Below are positions 49,985 to 58,741 of a DNA stretch of 64,000 nt, one piece after another. Below the pieces are notes generated by a model. That model worked only from the letters and a program-made list of their open reading frames with translations. It was not told the origin of the DNA and ran no database searches. The stretch spans positions 1-64,000 of the forward strand of contig CAJUJK010000022.1 in NCBI GenBank assembly GCA_910586705.1. Reading direction: 5' to 3'. A program made the position numbers and the translations under genes. This DNA comes from an uncultured Lachnospiraceae bacterium. GTDB taxonomy: Bacteria > Bacillota > Clostridia > Lachnospirales > Lachnospiraceae. The first letter of the stretch is position 1. Each line of letters begins with the position of its first letter.

Positions 49985-49999
49985 AAAAATATGTATAAT
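49971..49999 (+). promoter_or_regulatory. Consensus sigma-A promoter of the chemosensory cluster
   Basis: TTGACA (49971-49976) and TATAAT (49994-49999) match the consensus fully with 17 bases between them. The spacer contains the repeat-derived ATTCTCCGCA. The first gene begins about 88 bases after the predicted start. No sigma-D (flagellar) promoter is seen. Confidence 0.85.
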
Positions 50000-50093
50000 T
50001 TGTATATTGTTACGTTGATGTCATATATTACATAGAAAATCAGGGAAAAGGAGGGAGAAGATCCGCCGTTTTGAGGTGGATTGACCGGAGGAT

Positions 50094-51188
50094 ATGAGCG
50101 AAAACGCAACCAGAGAACAGATATTGATCGTGGACGACGAAGAAGTAAACAGAACGATACTGAGTCTTATGTTTGATGCCGATTACGACATCGTGGAAGC
50201 GCCTAACGGGATGGAGGCAATTGAGGCGATTGATAAGAATGATAATATCGCATTGATTCTGCTCGACGTGATCATGCCGGTCATGGACGGCTTCGGTGTG
50301 CTCGATTACATGAAAGAAAAAGATCTTCTGGAGAAGATTCCGGTCATCCTGATTACCAGCATGACGCCTCAGGAGAGTGAGGAGAAGGCATACGAGTACG
50401 GCATCGCGGACGTGATGCACAAGCCCTTTGAGTCGGCGATCATCAAGAGGCGTGCGAACAATATCATCGAGCTTTACCAGAACAAGAAAAATTTGGAAAT
50501 CAAGCTGAAAGAGCGGGAAGAGACGATCCGTGAGCAGGAGAAGGCGATCCGTGAAAACAATGAGTTCATGATCGACGCGCTCGGCTCCGTGGTCGAGTTC
50601 AGAAGCATTGAGACAGGGGATCATGTCAAGCGGATTAAATATCTGACGAGAATCCTCTTGAAGTACCTTGCAAAATATTTCCCGAAATACGGGCTTACGC
50701 CGATGCAGATCGATCAGATCGCGAGAGCGTCTGCGCTGCATGACGTAGGTAAGATCGGTATACCGGACGCTATTTTGTTAAAACCGGGCAAGTTGACAAC
50801 GGAGGAGTTTGAGGTAATGAAGACCCACACCACCATCGGCTGTGAGATTCTGGATTCCTTCAAACCGCAGTATCCGGACGAGTTTTACCAGTACTGCTAC
50901 GAGATCTGCCGCCACCACCATGAGAGGGCGGACGGCAAAGGATATCCGGACCATCTGGCGGGGGATGAAATCCCGATTAGTGCCCAGATTGTATCCATTG
51001 CCGACGTTTATGAAGCGCTGGTGAGCGAGAGGGTATATAAAAGTGCATACAGCAATGATGAGGCATATCAGATGATCTTAAATGGGGAATGCGGACAGTT
51101 TTCGGAAGATGTGATAGAATGCTTTAAGCTTGCCAAAGAAGATTTCTTCAACCTTGTTGAAGTGATCAATATGTTTAATTTTACGTAA
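50094..51188 (+). CDS. Response regulator with HD-GYP phosphodiesterase output
   Basis: A 364-residue protein. The receiver domain (1-125) has acidic residues 14-15 in IVDDEE and the phosphoacceptor Asp58 in LILLDVIMPVMDG. A charged helical linker (about 128-160) leads to a complete HD-GYP domain: SALHDVGKIGIPDAIL with His216 and Asp217, CRHHHERADGKGYPDHL with the GYP motif at 283-285, and SIADVYEALVSERVYK. It is expected to degrade c-di-GMP when phosphorylated. CCGGAGGAT precedes the ATG. A terminator-like hairpin follows, so only part of the transcription may continue into the HPt gene. Confidence 0.94.
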   Translation: MSENATREQILIVDDEEVNRTILSLMFDADYDIVEAPNGMEAIEAIDKNDNIALILLDVIMPVMDGFGVLDYMKEKDLLEKIPVILITSMTPQESEEKAYEYGIADVMHKPFESAIIKRRANNIIELYQNKKNLEIKLKEREETIREQEKAIRENNEFMIDALGSVVEFRSIETGDHVKRIKYLTRILLKYLAKYFPKYGLTPMQIDQIARASALHDVGKIGIPDAILLKPGKLTTEEFEVMKTHTTIGCEILDSFKPQYPDEFYQYCYEICRHHHERADGKGYPDHLAGDEIPISAQIVSIADVYEALVSERVYKSAYSNDEAYQMILNGECGQFSEDVIECFKLAKEDFFNLVEVINMFNFT

Positions 51189-51204
51189 GACAGATCAGGC
51201 GACG

Positions 51205-51246
51205 GAGACTGTAAAACAAAAATGGAATGTTTTGCAGTCTCTTTGT
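51205..51246 (+). terminator. Hairpin terminator after the first HD-GYP gene
   Basis: GAGACTGTAAAACA pairs with TGTTTTGCAGTCTC as a 14-pair stem with one G-U pair and a nine-base loop, followed by TTTGTC. The short U-run suggests partial termination. Confidence 0.55.
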
Positions 51247-51289
51247 CATTGTCAAAATCGTAACTTCATATCAGAAAGGAAAGATTGCT

Positions 51290-51670
51290 ATGGACGACAA
51301 ATTCAGACAACAGTTGGAAGAGTGCGGTGCGGATGTGGAGACTACCCTGAAGCGGTTTATGGGGAATGACGCGATTTACCAGAAATTCCTCGGAAAATTC
51401 CCCAATGATCCGAATTACGCAAATCTTGGAACGAATCTGGAGGCGGGCGCTTTTGAAGAAGCTTACAAGTGTGCCCACGCTCTGAAAGGTGTGGTGGGAA
51501 ATCTTGGTCTCACCCCTATTTTTGACAGGGTTTCAGAGCTGGTGGAAGAGCTGAGAAACAAGGCGGCGGAGGAAGTGGACGCGGCGCGTGCGAACGAACT
51601 GTGGCAGGAGATCAAAAAGGTATACGAGCAGTTTATCGGCATTATCAACGAGAATATCCCGACTCCATAG
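51290..51670 (+). CDS. Stand-alone histidine phosphotransfer (HPt) protein
   Basis: A 126-residue all-helical protein. The phosphorylated histidine is His63 in KCAHALKGVVGNLGL, which is the HPt signature. It has no catalytic domain and would relay phosphate between a receiver and another partner. AGAAAGGAAAG precedes ATG 51290. It ends nine bases before the PAS kinase gene. With two receiver proteins, a kinase and CheY nearby, it could join the kinase to one of the HD-GYP regulators; which one is not known. Confidence 0.9.
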   Translation: MDDKFRQQLEECGADVETTLKRFMGNDAIYQKFLGKFPNDPNYANLGTNLEAGAFEEAYKCAHALKGVVGNLGLTPIFDRVSELVEELRNKAAEEVDAARANELWQEIKKVYEQFIGIINENIPTP

Positions 51671-51679
51671 GAGGCTGGC

Positions 51680-53131
51680 ATGGAATTTGAATGGTTAAAT
51701 TCCCGGATTGCGGATGAGACGATGGAGCTTGTCCTGCTCTTTAACGAGGAGGGCAGCATACTATACGGCAACCAGACGGCGGCGACGAGACTGGAATACG
51801 ACAGGGATAAGCTGACGAGATGTACGATGTCCCAGATATTCCGGCAGGATTTTCCCAATTCGCCGGACGGGTTTATCACTTTTGTAAAGACGAGTATGAA
51901 GGGCGTCAAGGAGATGACGATGTACAGGAGCAACAACTCCTGTTTCTCTGTCAATGTCCGTATTTTCCCGGAAGACGGGATGGACGCCTATCTGCTTCTG
52001 GCGGAAGACATTTCCGCGCAGAAAAATATGAATATGCGGATCCGCGAGCTGAAGGAGAAGGAGAGCGAGAACAACCGGGCGAGAAACGAGTTTACGGCGA
52101 ACGTCACCCATGAGCTGCGCACACCTGTCAATGGCATTAAGGGGCATGTGATGGAGCTGGTGGAGGAGGTGGAAGATCCCGCCCAGAAAAAGACGCTCGA
52201 CATCGTCCTCAGCTGCTGCGACAACATGCTGACGATCATCAATGATATCCTTGACTTTGCCAAGCTGGAATCCGGCAAATTTGTGATAGACGAAAAGCCC
52301 TTTGACTTTCAGGAGATGATGGATAAGGTAGTCGCGACCCACAGCGCGGTGGTGAATAAGAAGGAACTGCACATGAGCGTGGATATCGACGAGAAGATCC
52401 CGCGCAAGCTGATCGGTGACGAACTGCGCCTTGTCCAGATATTAAACAACCTTCTCTCAAATGCCATCAAGTTTACCATGGTGGGCTATGTCAATCTGGT
52501 TGTTGGGATGACCAGACGGGTCAACGACGAGGTGGAGCTGTTCTTTATGGTGAGGGACAGCGGCATCGGCATTTCCCAGAAGGAGCAGGACCGCCTGTTC
52601 CAGAGTTTCAGTCAGGTGGACGCCTCGATCACGAGACGTTTCGGCGGAACGGGACTGGGGCTTGCCATCACGAAGCAGCTTGTGGAGCTGATGCACGGCG
52701 ACATCCATGTGGAGAGCGAAAAGGGGAAGGGGAGCACTTTCTCTTTTTCCGTGAAACTCAAGAGCGAACAGGTGCTCGACGACAAGCAAAGTCAGGTCTA
52801 TGTGAACTGGTCCGAGTACATGAAGGAAGGGGAAGGGCAGAACGTAGACAGCCTCATGCAGTTCGGTGAGGCGGAAAACAGGGAAGAGTTAAAGAAGCGT
52901 ATGGATAAGCTGGTGCTTTCCATTGAGATGGGCGCATGGGATAAGGCGGAACTTCTCGCCTCCACGCTCAAGGCGCTGATCGAGTCGTCGGGGGACGAGG
53001 ATCTGAAGCGGCAGGAGCTGCGGATGGAGATGGCGATCAGAAAAGCCAATTATGACAAGAGTATGGATATGTACGGCAGATTGAAGGACGCGATTACAGA
53101 GCGGGTCGGAGATCTGTGGAGCGCAGAATAG
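51680..53131 (+). CDS. Cytoplasmic PAS-domain histidine kinase with a C-terminal helical tail
   Basis: A 483-residue soluble kinase. Residues 1-115 form a PAS domain (VLLFNEEGSILYGNQTAATR). The dimerisation helix has His144 in NVTHELRTPVNG. The ATPase domain shows NLLSNAIKFT, RDSGIGIS and GGTGLGLAITKQL. After residue 370 there are about 110 extra residues predicted as helices (MDKLVLSIEMGAWDKAELLA onward). They look like a helical bundle of HPt size but lack the histidine signature. There is no membrane segment, so the signal is intracellular. Confidence 0.92.
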   Translation: MEFEWLNSRIADETMELVLLFNEEGSILYGNQTAATRLEYDRDKLTRCTMSQIFRQDFPNSPDGFITFVKTSMKGVKEMTMYRSNNSCFSVNVRIFPEDGMDAYLLLAEDISAQKNMNMRIRELKEKESENNRARNEFTANVTHELRTPVNGIKGHVMELVEEVEDPAQKKTLDIVLSCCDNMLTIINDILDFAKLESGKFVIDEKPFDFQEMMDKVVATHSAVVNKKELHMSVDIDEKIPRKLIGDELRLVQILNNLLSNAIKFTMVGYVNLVVGMTRRVNDEVELFFMVRDSGIGISQKEQDRLFQSFSQVDASITRRFGGTGLGLAITKQLVELMHGDIHVESEKGKGSTFSFSVKLKSEQVLDDKQSQVYVNWSEYMKEGEGQNVDSLMQFGEAENREELKKRMDKLVLSIEMGAWDKAELLASTLKALIESSGDEDLKRQELRMEMAIRKANYDKSMDMYGRLKDAITERVGDLWSAE

Positions 53132-53145
53132 CAGGAGGATAACTT

Positions 53146-54222
53146 ATGGAAAATGAAAATTTCAAAAAAAACGCGCCTGCCATTCTGATTGTGGATGATA
53201 TCAGTGTGAATGTGACCATTCTGGAAAACATTCTCACGCATGAGGGGTACGAGGCATTGACCGCGCTGAGCGTGCGGGAGGCGCTGGAGCTGATGAAGCA
53301 GAACAGACCGGACCTCATACTCTCGGACCTGTCCATGCCGGAGATAGACGGGCTGGAGTTTTGCAGGATGCTCAAGAGCGATCAGGCAACCAGAGACATT
53401 CCCTTCATCTTTATCACGGTGTTAAATACCAGCAAGGAGAAGGAGGAGGCGTTTCTGGCGGGTGCCGTGGATTTTATACCGAAGCCTTTCGACAATATCG
53501 AGGTCTTGATGCGGGTGAACAATCACCTGAACAGTTACCGTATGCAGCAGGAGATGGCGGACTATAACCGCATGATGCACCGCCTTGTGGAAGACCAGAA
53601 GAACCAGATCGAGCGGGAGCACGCCAACGTGCTGCGGGCGCTCACACGGATTATGAAAAAGAAGGATGACGATAAGGGCGTGCACCGGAGCAATGTGGGC
53701 TATAACTGCAAACTCCTTGCACAGGGGATGCAGTTTTCCCCCGCCTATGAGGATACAGTGACAGATGAGTTTGTGGAGAAAATCGGCATTGCGGCAAGAC
53801 TTCACGACGTGGGAAGGTTCCTTATGTCGGGGGAGGAGATCGCGGATGACGGCGGGCCGGACAGACAGAATTTGGAATATATCAAAAAATGTTCGGAATT
53901 TGGCAAAGAAGTGATCGGCGAATTTGCGGTGGATCAGGAGAGCAGCGACGCGCTGGAGATGACGAGGCAGATCGCCGGATACCATCACGCGCGCTGGGAC
54001 GGGTCCGGGTATCCGGCTCTGTCGGGCAGCGAGATACCGCTGGAAGCGCGGATTGCGGCTGTGGCAAATGACTTTGACGAGATGACGGCGCCCGGATATG
54101 GAGAGGCGGCATGTTCTCCCGAAGAAGGACAAAAGAGGATCAGCGAAAGAGGCGGCACATACTATGATCCTGATGTCATACAGGTTTTTGACAAGCTTTG
54201 GAACAGGATGAGAACAAATTGA
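53146..54222 (+). CDS. Response regulator with variant HD-GYP output domain
   Basis: A 358-residue protein. The receiver domain (10-130) has IVDD and phosphoacceptor Asp61 in LILSDLSMPEIDG. The output domain (about 145-355) has ARLHDVGRF with His220 and Asp221, and GYHHARWDGSGYPAL with the GYP motif at 288-290. The usual Lys after HD(I/V)G is Arg here, and the downstream ADVYDAL-type motif reads VANDFDEMT. Activity may be altered or lost. It begins 14 bases after the kinase gene, so the two are probably a cognate pair. Confidence 0.9.
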   Translation: MENENFKKNAPAILIVDDISVNVTILENILTHEGYEALTALSVREALELMKQNRPDLILSDLSMPEIDGLEFCRMLKSDQATRDIPFIFITVLNTSKEKEEAFLAGAVDFIPKPFDNIEVLMRVNNHLNSYRMQQEMADYNRMMHRLVEDQKNQIEREHANVLRALTRIMKKKDDDKGVHRSNVGYNCKLLAQGMQFSPAYEDTVTDEFVEKIGIAARLHDVGRFLMSGEEIADDGGPDRQNLEYIKKCSEFGKEVIGEFAVDQESSDALEMTRQIAGYHHARWDGSGYPALSGSEIPLEARIAAVANDFDEMTAPGYGEAACSPEEGQKRISERGGTYYDPDVIQVFDKLWNRMRTN

Positions 54223-54277
54223 CTTTTATGGAATTGTATGCTTTAATTAAAGATGGTAATTTGGGGAGGTAAAAGAA

Positions 54278-55081
54278 ATGATTACCGACGGTGAGTTCCA
54301 AAGGATAGTTACTTATGTGAAACAGCACTATGGCATTGATCTGAGCCAGAAGAGGGTGCTGGTGGGCGGACGGCTGGAGAATTATCTGGCGCGCAACGGC
54401 TACGCGAATTACAACGAGCTTATGGCGAAGGTGGAGCACAATCCGAAGGGCAGCGAAGCCACGGATCTGGTGAATATTCTTACCACGAACCATACATATT
54501 TCATGCGGGAAAGCGAACATTTTGATTTTATGAAAAATGTGGCGCTGCCGTGGGCAAAGTCCAGAACGATGGGAACGAAGGATCTGCGGGTCTGGTGCGG
54601 CGCTTCCTCCACGGGGGAGGAACCCTATACGCTTGCCATGATTATCAACGATTTTTTCGGCATCAACCATTCGGGGTGGGATACCAGACTTCTGGCGACA
54701 GATATTTCCATGAAGGTTTTGTCGCACGCGTCCAAGGGCGTCTATCTGAAGGAGGACATCGATCCCCTGCCTGTGAACTGGAAGAGGCACTATTTTAAGC
54801 AGATCAGTCAGGAAGAGTTTCTGGTGAAGGATGAGCTGAAAAAACAGGTAATATTCAAGCAGTTCAATCTGATGGACCCCATTACTTTTAAGAAAAAATT
54901 TCACATCGTTTTTTTGCGGAACGTGATGATCTATTTTCAAGATGATATCAAATATCCGCTTATCAATCGGATTTACGATCACATGGAGCCGGGCGGCTAT
55001 CTCTTTATCGGGTTGACGGAGAGACTGGACCGCCAGATGGTTAAGTTTAACTATGTTCAACCGTCAATATACAGAAAATAG
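54278..55081 (+). CDS. cheR: Chemotaxis protein methyltransferase CheR
   Basis: This SAM-dependent enzyme methylates glutamates on chemoreceptors. The 267-residue protein has an N-terminal helical domain (1-75) and a Rossmann domain with RVWCGASSTGEEPYTLAM (SAM motif I), LLATDISMKVL, and IVFLRNVMIYFQDD. TNHTYFMRESEHF contains the conserved Arg and Glu that face the substrate. GGGGAGG sits nine bases before ATG. It starts the core chemosensory genes and ends 11 bases before cheB. Confidence 0.96.
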   Translation: MITDGEFQRIVTYVKQHYGIDLSQKRVLVGGRLENYLARNGYANYNELMAKVEHNPKGSEATDLVNILTTNHTYFMRESEHFDFMKNVALPWAKSRTMGTKDLRVWCGASSTGEEPYTLAMIINDFFGINHSGWDTRLLATDISMKVLSHASKGVYLKEDIDPLPVNWKRHYFKQISQEEFLVKDELKKQVIFKQFNLMDPITFKKKFHIVFLRNVMIYFQDDIKYPLINRIYDHMEPGGYLFIGLTERLDRQMVKFNYVQPSIYRK

Positions 55082-55092
55082 GAGTGCAGGAC

Positions 55093-56118
55093 ATGAGACC
55101 GATTAGAGTGTTGGTTGTAGATGATTCGCTGATGTTCCGCAAGCTGCTTGCGCAAGGACTGGATTCGGATCCGAATATCGAAGTGGTGGCGGATGTCGGG
55201 GATGTCTACGAGGCGCGGGACGCGATACTCAAGTTTAAGCCCGATGTCATGACATTGGACGTAGAGATGCCGCGCATGAACGGCATAGAGTTTTTAAAGC
55301 GGCTGATGCCCCAGTATCCGCTGCCCGTGGTGATGATAAGCGCTTTGAACAATAAGGTTTTTGACGCGCTGGAAGCAGGTGCGGTAGATTTTGTAAATAA
55401 ACCGTCCAATCTGACGAGGGAACAGTTAAATAACTTTCTGACGCAGGAGCTGGCGGCAAAGGTAAAGATTGCCTCCACCGCAAAGGTAGGCAAATTAAAG
55501 AGAGTGGACAACACAGCGATCGCAAGCCATATTACCGCGGCGGGCGGCAAGGACCGCATCGTTGCGATCGGCGCCTCCACGGGAGGAACGGAAGCGATCT
55601 TTGAAGTTGTGAAAAGATTTAAGAGAGATATTCCGGGCGTTGTCATTGTGCAGCACATGCCGCCCGGATTTACGCAGATGTATTCGGACCGCCTTAACAA
55701 CCAGTGTGAGGTTGCGGTCAAGGAGGCCCAGACGGGGGACCGCGTGATGCAGGGACAGGTGCTGATCGCACCGGGCGACAGGCAGATGCGGCTCGTCAAG
55801 GTAAACGGCGTCTATCAGGTCGAGTGCCGGGGCACGGAGAAAGTGAGCGGGCATTGCCCCTCCGTGGACGTTCTGTTCAGCTCTGTGGCGAAGGCGGCAG
55901 GAAACAAGGCGGTAGGCGCGATTCTGACGGGCATGGGAGCCGACGGCGCGAAGGGACTTCTGGAGATGAGAAACGCCGGCGCGCTGACCGTCGGGCAGGA
56001 CGAGGCGACCTGTGTCGTTTACGGTATGCCGAAGGTCGCTTTCGATATAGGCGCGGTGCAGCAGCAGGCGCCGATTACGGCAATTGCAGGGAAGATTTAC
56101 AGCCTGTTAAGCAAATAG
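55093..56118 (+). CDS. cheB: Chemotaxis response regulator and methylesterase CheB
   Basis: A 341-residue enzyme that removes receptor methyl groups. The receiver (1-120) has Asp10-Asp11 and phosphoacceptor Asp56 in VMTLDVEMPRMNG. The esterase domain has a complete triad: Ser160 in AIGASTGGTEAI, His186 in VQHMPPGFTQMY and Asp282 in LTGMGADGAKGL. ATG 55093 has AGGAG eight bases upstream and replaces a GTG at 55084. Confidence 0.96.
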   Translation: MRPIRVLVVDDSLMFRKLLAQGLDSDPNIEVVADVGDVYEARDAILKFKPDVMTLDVEMPRMNGIEFLKRLMPQYPLPVVMISALNNKVFDALEAGAVDFVNKPSNLTREQLNNFLTQELAAKVKIASTAKVGKLKRVDNTAIASHITAAGGKDRIVAIGASTGGTEAIFEVVKRFKRDIPGVVIVQHMPPGFTQMYSDRLNNQCEVAVKEAQTGDRVMQGQVLIAPGDRQMRLVKVNGVYQVECRGTEKVSGHCPSVDVLFSSVAKAAGNKAVGAILTGMGADGAKGLLEMRNAGALTVGQDEATCVVYGMPKVAFDIGAVQQQAPITAIAGKIYSLLSK

Positions 56119-56149
56119 ATACTACTTTGAAGAAAGGAGCTGAGCGCAT

Positions 56150-56542
56150 ATGAAGATTTTGTTGGCAGAGGACGACTTCGCCAGCCGTAAGTTTATGGAT
56201 AAGCAGCTCTCACGTTATGGAGAATGCGACGTGATGGTGGATGGCGAAGAGGCTGTGGATGCATTTATGATGGCGCTGGAGGACGGCGAGCCTTATGATC
56301 TGGCATGTCTGGACGTGATGATGCCGGTTATGGACGGCTATCAGGTATTGAAGGCGATCCGTGATATCGAGGCGCAGAAGGGTATTCCCAAGAGTAAGCG
56401 TGTAAAAGTCATAATGACAACGGCGCTGAATGACGAACGTAACGTTAAGATGGCGTTCGAGCTTGGATGCGAAGCCTATGCCGGGAAACCGATAGATGTG
56501 GAGAAGTTTGAAAAGGTGTTAACAAAGCTTGGGCTGATTTAA
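56150..56542 (+). CDS. cheY: CheY-like single-domain response regulator
   Basis: A 130-residue receiver with acidic residues 7-9 in LLAEDDF, phosphoacceptor Asp55 in LACLDVMMPVMDG, the Thr in IMTTALND and Lys in YAGKPID. There is no output domain, as in CheY. AAGGAGCTGAGCGCAT precedes the ATG. It is slightly longer than CheY of E. coli owing to an insertion after strand 3 (DIEAQKGIPKSKR). It could bind the flagellar switch, or act as phosphate sink for CheA. No flagellar genes are in the window. Confidence 0.9.
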   Translation: MKILLAEDDFASRKFMDKQLSRYGECDVMVDGEEAVDAFMMALEDGEPYDLACLDVMMPVMDGYQVLKAIRDIEAQKGIPKSKRVKVIMTTALNDERNVKMAFELGCEAYAGKPIDVEKFEKVLTKLGLI

Positions 56543-56550
56543 GAAATGAT

Positions 56551-56577
56551 GTAACTGTGAGGAGACAGAACAGTTAC
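56551..56577. repeat. Small inverted repeat between cheY and cheA
   Basis: GTAACTGT and ACAGTTAC form a perfect eight-pair stem with an 11-base loop just before the cheA ribosome site. It may tune the ratio of cheY to cheA expression. There is no U-run. Confidence 0.4.
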
Positions 56578-56602
56578 GAAATCCTTAAGATGAGGAGGAA
56601 AT

Positions 56603-58738
56603 ATGGCAGAAGAATTCAACACAGAAAGTATGCTTGACATGTTTTTGTATGAGAGCGGACAGCTTTTGGAAAAACTGGAAGGCATAATATTAGAAAAACA
56701 GGATGCTGATTGCTTCGATGATGCCGATATCAATGATATTTTCCGCGTCATGCACACCATCAAAGGTTCCTCGGGTGTTTTGATGTATGACAACATCACA
56801 AAAGCAACCCATAAGCTGGAAGATGTGTTTTATTACCTGAGAGAATCCCACCCGGATGACGTACCCCACATGGAACTTGTGGAGAAGGTACTTGCGGTGT
56901 CGGATTTCGTGACGGCGGAGCTTGATAAATTGAGAAACGGCGATACGCCGGACGGGGATGAGAAAGAGCTTGTGGAAGATCTGGATGAGTTTCTGGGCCG
57001 CCTTAAGGGTGAGATTAGCAAGCAGGGCATCCAGATGCCGCAGGCGAATAAGCATGTGGAGCCGACACAGTTCTATATCACGCCGGTGGCGGGCGACGAC
57101 AGTCATTTTTATCGGATTTCGATACATTATCGGAGCGATACGCAGATGAGTAATCTGAGGGCGTATTCGGCGACCTATGCCTTGAAAGAGGTAGCTGAGG
57201 ATCTGCTTTACACACCGGATGACATCCTCTCCAACGAGGCGAGTGCCGATGTGATTGTGGCAGAGGGCTTTCACATGCTTCTGCAGACGAAGAGCTCCAA
57301 GGAGGAAGTCATTGCGCTGATCGACAGCTCCGAGGCTGAGGAGATCAACTTTGACGAGCTCTCCAAGGAGGAGTACGGCAGGGCGCTTGGTGAGTTTGGC
57401 AGAGAGGAAGCCGAGCCGGTTGTTGTAGCGCCTGTGGCTACGAAGGATGACAGCAATAAAGAGGCGAAGAAGGAAGGACCGAAACCGGGTGACTATGTGG
57501 TTAAGACCAAGGAAGCCGGCAAAGGTAAGACACTGGCTAAGAACCAGCCCAAGCAGCAGAGCATTATCAGCGTGAACGTGGAGAAGATGGATGCGCTGAT
57601 GGATCTGATCGGTGAGCTGGTTATCGCGGAGGCGGTGGTACTGCAGAACCCGGATCTGAAGGTGCCGGGACTGGAGCTTTCCAACTTCCAGAAGGCGTCC
57701 GGGCAGCTTTCCAAGATTACGACGGAGCTGCAGGAAGTGATCATGTCCATGCGTATGATGCCGCTGACGAACGTCTTCCAGAAGATGAAGAGAATTGTCT
57801 TCGACGTGTCCAGAAAGCTCGGCAAGGATATCGAGCTGGAAGTGGTCGGTGAGAATACGGAAGTGGATAAGAATATCATCGAGCACATCACAGATCCGCT
57901 GATGCACCTTGTGAGAAATTCGGTGGATCACGGTATTGAAGAAAATCCTGAGGACCGTACCTCGGTCGGCAAACCGGCGAAAGGAAAGATTACGCTGGAG
58001 GCAAAGAACGAGGGCGGCAAGGTTTATATCAGTGTTAAGGATGATGGTAAGGGTCTGAATAAAGATAAGCTGTACCAGAAAGCTCTGGATAAGGGCGTGA
58101 TTGAGAACAAGCCGATGAGTGAGTTTACGGATAAGGAGATCTTCCGTTTTATCACACTTCCGGGCTTCTCCACAAAGGAGGAGGTAACCGAGTATTCCGG
58201 CAGAGGCGTGGGTATGGACGTGGTGGTGAAAAATATCCAGTCCATCAGCGGAAGGCTTGACATCTCCAGCGTGGAGTTTGAAGGGTCGGAGATGACGCTT
58301 GTTATACCGCTCACACTCGCGATTATCAACGGTATTGTGGTACAGGTAGGTAATTCCCCGTTTGTGATTGAGACGGCGTCTATTAAGGAATTTGTGAGAG
58401 TGGGAGAAGATTCCTTGATTCACGAGCCGAGCGGCGAGGAGTACATTGTGCTAAGAGGGGAATGTTATCCCTTTATCCGCCTGAATGAAAGATATGATCT
58501 GCCCGATTCAAACGATAAGATTGAAGAGGGAATCATCGTTGTGTTAGAACATGAGGGCAGTCAGGTATGCGTACTGATTGACAAACTGCTGCAGGAGCAG
58601 GAAATTGTGGTTAAACCGATTCCTTCCTATGTCAGGAAAGTCAAAGGGCTTTCGGGCTGTACGCAGCTTGGCGACGGAAGCATTGCGCTGATCCTGGATA
58701 TTGCCGGATTGCTGATGCATGACGGAGAAAGGAGATAG
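56603..58738 (+). CDS. cheA: Chemotaxis histidine kinase CheA
   Basis: A 711-residue kinase. The order is HPt domain (1-105, phosphorylated His51 in VMHTIKGSSGVLMYD), a P2-like response-regulator docking region (about 150-260), a charged linker, dimerisation helices (ISVNVEKMDALMDLIGELVI), ATPase domain (HLVRNSVDHGIE, VKDDGKGLN, GRGVGMDVV) and a CheW-like C-terminal domain (about 570-711). All catalytic signatures are intact. It starts phosphorelay to CheB and CheY under control of chemoreceptors. TGAGGAGGAAAT precedes the ATG. Confidence 0.97.
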   Translation: MAEEFNTESMLDMFLYESGQLLEKLEGIILEKQDADCFDDADINDIFRVMHTIKGSSGVLMYDNITKATHKLEDVFYYLRESHPDDVPHMELVEKVLAVSDFVTAELDKLRNGDTPDGDEKELVEDLDEFLGRLKGEISKQGIQMPQANKHVEPTQFYITPVAGDDSHFYRISIHYRSDTQMSNLRAYSATYALKEVAEDLLYTPDDILSNEASADVIVAEGFHMLLQTKSSKEEVIALIDSSEAEEINFDELSKEEYGRALGEFGREEAEPVVVAPVATKDDSNKEAKKEGPKPGDYVVKTKEAGKGKTLAKNQPKQQSIISVNVEKMDALMDLIGELVIAEAVVLQNPDLKVPGLELSNFQKASGQLSKITTELQEVIMSMRMMPLTNVFQKMKRIVFDVSRKLGKDIELEVVGENTEVDKNIIEHITDPLMHLVRNSVDHGIEENPEDRTSVGKPAKGKITLEAKNEGGKVYISVKDDGKGLNKDKLYQKALDKGVIENKPMSEFTDKEIFRFITLPGFSTKEEVTEYSGRGVGMDVVVKNIQSISGRLDISSVEFEGSEMTLVIPLTLAIINGIVVQVGNSPFVIETASIKEFVRVGEDSLIHEPSGEEYIVLRGECYPFIRLNERYDLPDSNDKIEEGIIVVLEHEGSQVCVLIDKLLQEQEIVVKPIPSYVRKVKGLSGCTQLGDGSIALILDIAGLLMHDGERR

Positions 58739-58741
58739 TAC

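Noticed and set aside
56690..58423. 577-codon minus-strand open frame opposite cheA
   Set aside because: It is an antisense shadow of cheA, rich in His, Leu and Arg, with no recognisable motif or ribosome site.
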